Assembly (NCBI GenBank): GCA_036802945.1
Contig: DAIRVG010000069.1
Span: forward strand, 1 to 28,941
Direction: 5' to 3'
DNA from: Gp6-AA40 sp036802945
Lineage (GTDB): Bacteria; Acidobacteriota; Vicinamibacteria; Vicinamibacterales; UBA2999
Length of the DNA stretch: 28,941 bases
The notes beneath the pieces are model-generated. The model made no database searches and was not told the origin of the DNA. It saw only the letters and a program-made list of their open reading frames with translations. Each line of letters starts with the position of its first letter. The first letter of the stretch is position 1. Of the stretch, positions 14,519 through 21,340 are shown piece after piece. Both the position numbers and the translations under genes were made by a program.

Positions 14519-15795
14519 GAAACGCCGCCCGTCGTGTCCGGCTTCAGCCGGACCTTCAACCGGACCAGGGTGGAGGCGATGCCGCGCAGTTTCGTCGTGA
14601 GCCAGGTATGCTCGCGCCGCAGGCGACTAAGTGCCCGGACGCCAACGTCGAGTGCTTCGTCCAGCTCCGCATCCTCGACGAGGCGACCGTCGCGTCCGTA
14701 CGCCCTGCCCGCGAATCGATTCATCGCGGCGTCGAGGCCAGCCAGGTGTTCGGCGCCACTCGTGCCGGCGTCCATGACATTGGATGCGGCGCGGCGAGTC
14801 TCGATGCGTCGACCCTCACTCGCCAGTGTCGCGGACGTCACCGAGCTGGACACGAGGACCGCGCTCTGGCCAGGCCATCGCCCTGGTACGACAAGCTGAC
14901 CCGCGGACGCTCGTGTGCCGTCGTCTCGACTTTGAATCACCGGATGAGAAACGGCATAGGTCGCAACGACCCGGAGCGATACCAGTGCCCGGGCAGCCAA
15001 TGTGTCGGTCCATCCTTCGATGCCACGCAGGCGCCGCACCTTGCCTAGTTCATCGGACACACGCCGCAAGATCGTGCTGTCGGAGGCAAACCTGATGGCG
15101 ACCGGAGTCTGTCGCCGGCTTCTTTGAAGGACGCGGGTAAGCCCCGATACGACAACCAGCGCTCCGACCATGTACAAGGATCCAGCAATGACGCGGAGTA
15201 CGTTCGCGCGGAATCGGCGAGCCTGGATCTGGCCGAATGTTTCGGTGGGCTGGTCCCGGATGTCGGTTGCGATAGCCGGGACAAGGGAAAGAATCCGAAT
15301 CGTCAGGGCCGGAAGGATGTACTGACGTTCGCGTCCTTCGATCGACGTCTCTTGTGGCGTCTGGCTCTGCACGCGGTACGAGACCGTCACGGAGGGCAGC
15401 GTAACGTCCTTACCGAAGTCTTCCCCAACGTAACGCAAGGTGTACTCGTACTGAAAGAAACGGCGGGTGCCCGCCCGTACGTCGGTCGCCTGGGTGCCGC
15501 GCACCACCTCAAATGGAGGAATCTGGAAAACACCAGGGTCGAGTCTGGATTGGTCGGGCACGACGGTCGTTGACGCGGTCTCGACGACGGCGCACGTCAG
15601 CACGAGCGTGAACAGCTCGCCCACGCGAGCCGCGCTCGTGCTGGCGCGCGACCAGCACTCGATCGGTTCGAGTGTGACCGCCTCGCCGACTGTGGCCACA
15701 GTCGCGGTGTTACGCGCTGGCGGCCCCTGGCCGGCCACGACGACGGTCCCACAGCACGCCAACGCGAGGATCAAGCCGCCCGTGTTTACGGACAC
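14515..15795 (-). CDS. MxaA/BatD-like membrane protein
   Basis: About 426 residues from GTG 15795. This start is preferred because it lies 4 bp after the stop of the DUF58 gene with GGAAGG 12 bp upstream; a TTG at 15807 would overlap that gene. An N-terminal hydrophobic signal (GLILALACCGTVVVAG) is followed by a beta-rich extracytoplasmic part of about 160 residues, such as RVGELFTLVLTCAVVE and FFQYEYTLRYVGEDFGKDVTLPSVTVSYRV. This pattern is seen in MxaA and BatD. A single membrane segment lies at about 199-220 (VLRVIAGSLYMVGALVVVSGL) and a long helical cytoplasmic tail of about 200 residues follows. The tail ends in VRLKPDTTGGVS, encoded by a palindromic repeat that has overrun the original end of the gene. 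The assignment rests on layout and gene order more than on close similarity. Confidence 0.65.
   Translation of the reverse strand: MSVNTGGLILALACCGTVVVAGQGPPARNTATVATVGEAVTLEPIECWSRASTSAARVGELFTLVLTCAVVETASTTVVPDQSRLDPGVFQIPPFEVVRGTQATDVRAGTRRFFQYEYTLRYVGEDFGKDVTLPSVTVSYRVQSQTPQETSIEGRERQYILPALTIRILSLVPAIATDIRDQPTETFGQIQARRFRANVLRVIAGSLYMVGALVVVSGLTRVLQRSRRQTPVAIRFASDSTILRRVSDELGKVRRLRGIEGWTDTLAARALVSLRVVATYAVSHPVIQSRDDGTRASAGQLVVPGRWPGQSAVLVSSSVTSATLASEGRRIETRRAASNVMDAGTSGAEHLAGLDAAMNRFAGRAYGRDGRLVEDAELDEALDVGVRALSRLRREHTWLTTKLRGIASTLVRLKVRLKPDTTGGVS
14536..14553. repeat. GTCCGGCT-TC-AGCCGGAC palindrome at the 3' end of the MxaA-like gene
   Basis: Perfect 8-bp stem with a 2-nt loop, lying 18 bp before the stop of the MxaA-like gene. 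Read in that gene it gives the RLKPDT tail. A partial copy of the arm (AACCGGACC) follows at 14559-14567. The core GGCTTCAGCC also occurs in the palindrome at 571-590. Confidence 0.65.
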
Positions 15796-15799
15796 GTCG

Positions 15800-16735
15800 C
15801 TATGCAACCTTCCGTAGCCGCCGCTCCGCCACGAATTCAGCGAGCGCCAGATGATTTGCCACCGACTCCGTACCGAAACGGACGACGTCCAGACCGACCT
15901 CGCGCGCGATACCCGCGACGTCGTCTTGCCACGCCCGGACCCTCACGGCCATGTCTCTCAATGCCGCCCTCGACATCATGCGCGTCCGGCCGGTTTCGAC
16001 ATCCACGGTTTCTACCCATCCTGCCGACACGTGGGGCAGCTGGAAGGCGAACGCCGCGTCGATGAGGACGATGAACACGTCGTGGGTCGCGTTCAACAAC
16101 GACAACTCGCCCAGCACGGCGCGCGGATTGTCGAACAGGAAATCGGACACGAACGGAATGAGCGCGGTTTTCCGCATGAACGAGCCGATCGTCATGCTCA
16201 TGCTACCGGTGTCTCGTACCTCCTCGAATCCCCGGCCGTTCTGATAGGCGTCGAGACAGTGCATCACGTGGTTGCGGCCGATTCGAGCCCGGATCGCCGC
16301 GAGATGCTGGCCGGCATCGTCGAATGTAGCGAGGCCGAACGTGTCCTGAAAGAACACGGCCGACATGCCGATCGTCGCGATCGCTCGTGCGACCAGACTG
16401 GCAATGGACACGCCATGGGCGCCGCATCGGGTCGATAACGAGGCGTCGGCAACGGCCAGCACCGTGGCGGTGCTGGGTTGCTCAAACTCGCGGACGATGA
16501 GCGGACTGAAGTTCGTCAACGTCGATTGCGACCAGTCGATGGTGGAGAACCGGTCGCCAGCCTCCCAGTTTCGCAAGCCGACGTAGTCGAAACCTGTCCC
16601 GTACAAGGCGCTGCGATGCTCGCCGGACATGACCTCGCGCATGCGCCGCCGGATCAGCAGCTCGATCTCGGCGATTTCGGCCATGTTGATCAGGGATCGC
16701 TCGCCTTCGGGGGCGTGTTCGACATCCGGGTGCAC
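15800..16735 (-). CDS. DUF58 protein, MxaS-like
   Basis: A 311-residue DUF58 protein. The family signature is clear: GTGFDYVGLRNWEAGDRFSTIDW (47-69), then VREFEQPSTATVLAVADASLS (81-101), matching the usual EFxxLRxYxPGDDxRxIDW ... VREFE pattern followed by a VWA-like strand with DxSxS. Unlike BatA-operon DUF58 proteins it has no obvious N-terminal membrane segments, as in MxaS. The start is GTG 16735 with AGGA 8 bp upstream; ATG 16684 is the alternative. It is the first gene of the leftward run. MoxR-type AAA+ ATPases normally lie just upstream; here the upstream gene is a divergent TonB-dependent receptor, so any MoxR partner must be encoded elsewhere. Confidence 0.82.
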   Translation of the reverse strand: MHPDVEHAPEGERSLINMAEIAEIELLIRRRMREVMSGEHRSALYGTGFDYVGLRNWEAGDRFSTIDWSQSTLTNFSPLIVREFEQPSTATVLAVADASLSTRCGAHGVSIASLVARAIATIGMSAVFFQDTFGLATFDDAGQHLAAIRARIGRNHVMHCLDAYQNGRGFEEVRDTGSMSMTIGSFMRKTALIPFVSDFLFDNPRAVLGELSLLNATHDVFIVLIDAAFAFQLPHVSAGWVETVDVETGRTRMMSRAALRDMAVRVRAWQDDVAGIAREVGLDVVRFGTESVANHLALAEFVAERRLRKVA

Positions 16736-16895
16736 TGGGCCAATCCTATAGATGTTTGCGTTCGGACCGCATCATTATTCCTTGACCTTGCCCAAGGCGC
16801 ATGATACCAATCGCCTCCGTCGAACCGTCCAAGCTGTCTCTCGTCTCGCGCGTTCGTGACCCGCAGTCTCAGTGTTTCCAAAGAAGGGGAGTGCG
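16736..16895. promoter_or_regulatory. divergent intergenic region between the DUF58 gene and the first receptor gene
   Basis: 160 bp that must hold promoters for both directions. On the plus strand TTGACC (16782-16787) could serve as a -35 element with a weak TACCAA about 17 bp later. Within it lies a small palindrome, CCTTG-CC-CAAGG. On the minus strand AATAATGATG and CTATAGGAT are AT-rich candidates, but no consensus pair is seen. AAGGGGAG just before 16896 is the ribosome site of the receptor gene. Confidence 0.35.
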
Positions 16896-19800
16896 ATGAG
16901 CCGCCCGATCCCGCGTTACGTCCTGACGTTCTGTTTCCTCCTGGTGTCGGCCGCTGCGTGGGCGCAGGGCGCGAATGGAACCATCACGGGGGTGGTGAAA
17001 GACGGATCGGGCGCGGTGCTGCCCGGCGTGACCGTCGAAGCCGCCAGCCCCGCCCTAATCGAGAAAGTCCGTACGGCCGTCACCGACGGCCAGGGACTGT
17101 ACCGGATCGTCGATTTGCGTCCGGGCGCCTACACGGTGACCTTCACCTTGCCTGGTTTCAGCACGTTGAAACGAGACGGGCTCGAGCTGACCGCCGGGTT
17201 CACGGCTAGCGTCAATGCGGATTTGAAGGTGGGCGAGCTCGCTGAAACCATCACGGTGAGCGGCGAAACCCCTGTGGTGGATCTCCAGAACGTGCGGCAG
17301 CAGACCACGCTGTCGCGCACGACGCTCGAGGCGCTGCCGACGACTGGGCGCATCAGTCAGCTCGTGAACTTCATCCCGGGAGCCGTCATTGGCAATCCTG
17401 TCTGGCAAAGCGTCGGCGGGCTCGATGAGCGCGCGAATGCATTTTCGGCGCATGGCGGGCGATTTGACGACAACGTGCCCATCATCGATGGACTGCCGCA
17501 GCGCCTGCAGGGCGGCGCGGTCTTCGTCTTCAACCAGCTGACGTTCCAGGAAGTCGGCGTCGAGACCGGCGGCACCTCCGCCGATCGCAACACGGGCGGC
17601 GTGCAGATGAACATCGTGCCGAGAGACGGCGGCAATACGTTCTCCGGCGCCTTCAACACGTCGCACAGCGCGTCATCGCTGCAGGCGGGCAATCTCAACG
17701 ACGACCTGCGCGCGCGGGGCTTGAGCTTCTCCTCGTCGCTGAAGAAGCACTACGACACCGGCGGTGCGTTCGGAGGCCCCATCCTGCGAGACAGACTGTG
17801 GTTCTTCGCCGGAACGCGGTTCGGAGCGAACCAGCAGTATCAGCAGGGGAACTATTTCAACAAGCTGCAGAACCAGCGCGTCGGCACCGACCCGGTGTAC
17901 CGCGTCACGTTCTACGAGCCGGATCTGAGCCGGCCGGCGTTCACCGACGATTACTACCGCGACTTCAGCCTGCGCCTGACGTTGCAGGCATCGAAGAAGA
18001 ACAAGCTGGTCCTGTCGTACGAAGCGCAGCCGAATTGCAGCTGCTTCTGGCCCATCCTCGAGCTCGGTCCGCAGAACAACGTGCAGGGCACACCGGAAGC
18101 CGTTGGCGCCCACAACTACAAGGTCAACTACCTGCCGCTCGTCACCTGGACGTCGGCGGTCAGCAGCAGCCTGCTGATCGAGGCGGGTGCTTCCGCGAAC
18201 GTGTTCAACAACGAAACGATGCGGACGGATCCGAGCGTCGGCACCGACACGATCGCGATTACCGAGCTGTCGACGAACTTCCGCTACGGATCGCGCGCGC
18301 TCAGCCTGACGCACGCCGGCGGTTATCGCATTCAGCACAACCGCCAGTACCGCCAGCGCGGTTCGGTGTCGTACATCACCGGGCAGCATGCCCTGAAGAC
18401 CGGCGTCGATCTGGCGGAGTACTCCGAAGGCGCACCGGACTGGGCCAACGACGCGAACCAGATCAACGGCGCGCGTTCATACACGTTCCGCGATCGCATT
18501 CCGCAGCAGGTCACGATCTGGGCGGTGCCGTTCGAGGCGCTGTGGCGCTCGGTCGACATCGCGGCTTACGCGCAGGATCAGTGGACCATTCAAAGGCTGA
18601 CGCTCAACCTCGGCCTGCGCTTCAACAACTTCAACGGCCACGCTCCCGAAACGCGCATGATCGCCGGACCGTGGGTCCCCGCGCGTGTGTTTCCGGCCAC
18701 GAAGAACGCCCCGAACTGGACCAACATCAGTCCGAGGCTCGGCGGCGCCTTCGACCTGTTTGGCAACGGCAACACCGCGGTGAAGGCGTCGTTCGGGCGA
18801 TATACGCCGTACTCGATCGCGGGCGTCGACATTCCCGCCAACAACCAGGCCAACAGCACGACACGAACATGGAACGACAACGGGAACTACGTGCCCGATT
18901 GCGACCTGCGGAGTCCGTTGCCGAACGGCGAGTGCGGCGGGTGGTCGGACCTGACATTCGGGCAGATCCGCGCGGGGAGCACGCGCAGGGCAGCGGACGC
19001 GCTCGGCGGTTACAACCGGCAGGACTACAACTGGCAGCTTGCCGCGCAGGTGCAGCACCAGCTTCGGCCGAACGTCGCGCTCAACGCCGGCTACTTCCGC
19101 ACGTGGTACGGCAACTTCCTCGTCACCGACAACCAGGGGACCACGGCGAGCGACTACGACCCGTTCTGCGTCACGGCCCCGACGGACCAGCGCATCCCGG
19201 GTGGCGGCGGCAATCAGATCTGCGGCCTCTACGACATCAAGCCCGCCGCCTTCGGCCGCGTGGACAACGTCGTCACGCAGCACACGCATTACGGCAAGCA
19301 GAGCGAGGTCTATAACGGCGTCGATGTGGGCCTCGAAGCCCGGCTGGCGCGCGGCGCGCGCTTCCAGGCGGGCGTGGGCGTCGGCCGCACGACAACCGAC
19401 ACGTGCGACTTCAACAGCCTGCCGCAGCTGCTGCCGAACTCCATCGGCGGCACTGCGGTCTCGACGACGGTGGTCACCCCTCGCACGGACGACTTCTGCC
19501 ACGTCAGCCGGCCGTGGACGGCTGCCACCGGACTGAAGCTGGTCGTCATCTACCCGCTGCCGTGGGATTTCCAGTTCAGCGCGCTGTATTTCGACAAGCC
19601 GGGCATTCCGGAGGTCGCCAGCCGCGCCTACACGAACGCCGAGATCCGGCCGTCGCTCGGCCGCGATCTCGGGCAGTGCCGCGGCGCCGCGACCTGCAAC
19701 GCCAGCGTCGTCATCAATACGGTTCCGGACAGCAGCTTCTTCGAAGATCGGCTGCGGCAGACGGACATCCGTTTCTCAAAGTCGTTCCGCGCCGGCAAGC

Positions 19801-19961
19801 TGCGGGTGCGCGGCAACGGCGACCTCTACAACCTGTTCAACGCGAGCAACGTGCTCAGCATGACCACGCGCTACTCCGGCACGAACGGGGGCCAGTGGCT
19901 GCGGCCGCTGCTGATCCTCGGCGGCCGGATGTTCAAGTTCAGCGCTCAACTCGATTTCTGA
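16896..19961 (+). CDS. Oar-like TonB-dependent receptor with carboxypeptidase-regulatory domain (first)
   Basis: A 1021-residue outer-membrane receptor. The start at ATG 16896 is chosen for AAGGGGAG 6 bp upstream and a clean signal peptide ending AAAWAQG (cleavage near 24); a GTG 8 codons upstream is less likely. Residues about 27-105 are a carboxypeptidase-D regulatory-like beta-sandwich (ITGVVKDGSGAVLPGVTVEA ... GLYRIVDLRPGAYTVTFTLPGFST). A plug domain follows (TITVSGETPVVDLQN ... GGVQMNIVPRDGGNTFSGAFNTS). The rest is a large beta-barrel ending in the aromatic FSAQLDF. Such SusC/Oar-type receptors import oligosaccharides, peptides or other large nutrients with TonB; the substrate cannot be told. 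It is a different subgroup from the two receptors downstream. A pair of small secreted proteins follows it. Confidence 0.88.
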   Translation: MSRPIPRYVLTFCFLLVSAAAWAQGANGTITGVVKDGSGAVLPGVTVEAASPALIEKVRTAVTDGQGLYRIVDLRPGAYTVTFTLPGFSTLKRDGLELTAGFTASVNADLKVGELAETITVSGETPVVDLQNVRQQTTLSRTTLEALPTTGRISQLVNFIPGAVIGNPVWQSVGGLDERANAFSAHGGRFDDNVPIIDGLPQRLQGGAVFVFNQLTFQEVGVETGGTSADRNTGGVQMNIVPRDGGNTFSGAFNTSHSASSLQAGNLNDDLRARGLSFSSSLKKHYDTGGAFGGPILRDRLWFFAGTRFGANQQYQQGNYFNKLQNQRVGTDPVYRVTFYEPDLSRPAFTDDYYRDFSLRLTLQASKKNKLVLSYEAQPNCSCFWPILELGPQNNVQGTPEAVGAHNYKVNYLPLVTWTSAVSSSLLIEAGASANVFNNETMRTDPSVGTDTIAITELSTNFRYGSRALSLTHAGGYRIQHNRQYRQRGSVSYITGQHALKTGVDLAEYSEGAPDWANDANQINGARSYTFRDRIPQQVTIWAVPFEALWRSVDIAAYAQDQWTIQRLTLNLGLRFNNFNGHAPETRMIAGPWVPARVFPATKNAPNWTNISPRLGGAFDLFGNGNTAVKASFGRYTPYSIAGVDIPANNQANSTTRTWNDNGNYVPDCDLRSPLPNGECGGWSDLTFGQIRAGSTRRAADALGGYNRQDYNWQLAAQVQHQLRPNVALNAGYFRTWYGNFLVTDNQGTTASDYDPFCVTAPTDQRIPGGGGNQICGLYDIKPAAFGRVDNVVTQHTHYGKQSEVYNGVDVGLEARLARGARFQAGVGVGRTTTDTCDFNSLPQLLPNSIGGTAVSTTVVTPRTDDFCHVSRPWTAATGLKLVVIYPLPWDFQFSALYFDKPGIPEVASRAYTNAEIRPSLGRDLGQCRGAATCNASVVINTVPDSSFFEDRLRQTDIRFSKSFRAGKLRVRGNGDLYNLFNASNVLSMTTRYSGTNGGQWLRPLLILGGRMFKFSAQLDF

Positions 19962-19991
19962 TATGGAACGCCCGTTGTGTCGGAGGTTGAC

Positions 19992-20798
19992 GTGAAAAGG
20001 ATTCTTGTCGTCTCAGCAACAGCGCTGGGCCTGGCCCTGGCGCTGTTTGTCCAGCCGCAGGCCCAGAATCGGGTTACGAGTATTCCTGCGGGCGGTACTC
20101 CTCTGGTTCCCGACAACCAGGTGAATGGTCCCGTGCCGAGACTCGCCGACGGCCATCCGGATCTGACCGGGCCCTGGCTCGGTGGTGGCTCGAACGCCGA
20201 CATCGAGCGTGAAGGAGGGTTGAAGCCAGGCGAGCTGCCGCTGCTGCCCTGGGCGAAAACGCTCAGGGACGGACGTAAAGAGCAGGACGAGCCGTATGTC
20301 GCCTGTTTGCCGATGAGCGTGCCGCGCATGAACCCGTATCCGTGGAAATTCGTGAATGCCTATACATCGAAGGGGTTGACGGAGATCTACGTCCTGCACG
20401 AACTGGGCGATGCCGGCGCGCACCGCGTCGTCTATATGGATGGCCGGAAACATCCGGCCGATGTGTTCCCGACCTGGTATGGCCATTCGATCGGACGATG
20501 GGAAGGCGATACGCTCGTCATCGACACGGTCGGCTACAACGACAAGTTCTGGTTCGACAGCCGCGGCACGCCGCACACCGACAAGCTGCACACGATCGAG
20601 CGGTGGACGCGTCCCAACTACGGCACGCTGATCAACGAATTCACGATCGACGACCCGGGCGCGTACTCGCGGACCGTCCAGTTGAAGTTCACGGCCAGGC
20701 GCGTGCGCAACGATGTCGAGCTGATGGAAGACATCTGCAACGAGAACAATCAGGCGGGCATCGCGGGCGGCTACCGCCTGAACAGCGGAGAGAAATGA
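19992..20798 (+). CDS. secreted protein of an unnamed Acidobacteriota-type family
   Basis: A 268-residue protein from GTG 19992, chosen for GGAGG 5 bp upstream; another GTG at 19977 is open. The signal peptide is KRILVVSATALGLALALFVQPQAQ. The mature part has a recognisable but unnamed family pattern: LADGHPDLTGPW near the start, ACLPMSVPRMNPYPWKFV, VVYMDGRKHPADVFPTWYGHSIGRWEGDTLVIDTVGYND in the middle, and ERWTRPNYGTLINEFTIDDPGAYSR towards the end. I have seen this HSxGxWEGDTLVxDTxGxND block in secreted proteins of Acidobacteriota and some Proteobacteria, usually several copies per genome. No catalytic role is known to me. It is followed by a DUF6152 gene 37 bp later. Confidence 0.72.
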   Translation: MKRILVVSATALGLALALFVQPQAQNRVTSIPAGGTPLVPDNQVNGPVPRLADGHPDLTGPWLGGGSNADIEREGGLKPGELPLLPWAKTLRDGRKEQDEPYVACLPMSVPRMNPYPWKFVNAYTSKGLTEIYVLHELGDAGAHRVVYMDGRKHPADVFPTWYGHSIGRWEGDTLVIDTVGYNDKFWFDSRGTPHTDKLHTIERWTRPNYGTLINEFTIDDPGAYSRTVQLKFTARRVRNDVELMEDICNENNQAGIAGGYRLNSGEK

Positions 20799-20800
20799 GG

Positions 20801-20821
20801 GTAGGCTGCGTCGTGCAGCCT
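20801..20821. other. short hairpin ahead of the DUF6152 ribosome site
   Basis: AGGCTGC and GCAGCCT (about 20802-20818) form a 7-bp stem with a short loop directly before AGGAGG. It may affect translation of the DUF6152 gene or be a small dispersed palindrome. There is no T-run. Confidence 0.35.
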
Positions 20822-20835
20822 GCAGGAGGTTGGTG

Positions 20836-21243
20836 ATGAGAACGAAGCTTGGCGTTCTGGCGACGGGTCTCGGCTTTTTCTGTCTGGCGATACCGGCCGT
20901 CGCCCATCACGGATTCGACACGGAGTACGACGCGAACAAGAAGTTCACGTTCACCGGCGTTGTGCAGAAAGTGGAATGGTTGAACCCGCATATGCGCGTG
21001 TACGTCGATGTCACCGATCCGGCCGGGAAGGTGACCACCTGGAACATGGAAATGACGAGTCCCAATACCGTGCGCCGTCAGGGTTGGGGGCCGAACGACC
21101 TCATGGCGGGTGAAAAGGTGACCTTCACCACCTACGGAGGCAAGGTCGTGGAGACCAGGGGCTCCCTGGTGACGATCAAGAGGCTGAGCGACGGCCGCGA
21201 GCTGTTTGTCGCCGGCGGGCCGGACGCGTCGGTTCCCAAGTAG
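20836..21243 (+). CDS. DUF6152 family secreted protein
   Basis: A 135-residue protein from ATG 20836, with AGGAGG 7 bp upstream. The signal peptide (about 1-23) ends ...FCLAIPAVA, followed at once by HHGFDTEYDANKKFTFTGVVQKVEWLNPHMRVYVDVTD. The HHxF-x-EYD ... VxWxNPHxxxxxDV pattern is characteristic of DUF6152. The rest is a small beta-barrel-like fold (WNMEMTSPNTVRRQGW, AGEKVTFTTYGGKV). The family is common in Acidobacteriota and Proteobacteria and has no known reaction; the clustered His and acidic residues suggest a possible metal site, which is speculation. It sits between the unnamed secreted protein and the second receptor, likely in one transcript with the former. Confidence 0.8.
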   Translation: MRTKLGVLATGLGFFCLAIPAVAHHGFDTEYDANKKFTFTGVVQKVEWLNPHMRVYVDVTDPAGKVTTWNMEMTSPNTVRRQGWGPNDLMAGEKVTFTTYGGKVVETRGSLVTIKRLSDGRELFVAGGPDASVPK

Positions 21244-21299
21244 GTGAGCCGCCAAGGTGTGCGGGGTGGACCGCTGATGTAACAAGCTGGCGAGCTTCC

Positions 21300-21340
21300 G
21301 CGAGTTGCCGCAGAACTGCGGAAACCAAGAGGAGGATGTG
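21300..21340 (+). repeat. duplicated leader, first copy
   Basis: The 40 bp before the second receptor (CCGCAGAACTGCGGAA...AAGAGGAGGA) resemble the 40 bp before the third receptor (24819-24857: GGCTGCGGAAGTGCGGAA...TAGAGGAGGG). The duplication therefore took the ribosome site and 5' leader with it. In this copy CCGCAG-AA-CTGCGG is a perfect 6-bp-arm hairpin. Confidence 0.6.

Noticed and set aside
11559..16735. Bat (aerotolerance) operon
   Set aside because: DUF58, VWA and BatD-like parts are shared, but the gene order (the small anchored protein between two VWA genes, MxaA-like second) and the neighbouring PQQ dehydrogenase fit mxaSACKL better. It is kept as the alternative.
17798..19315. 505-codon open frame on the plus strand in another frame
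   Set aside because: It is within the first receptor gene, Arg/Gln-rich and without motifs; the receptor frame is the coding one.
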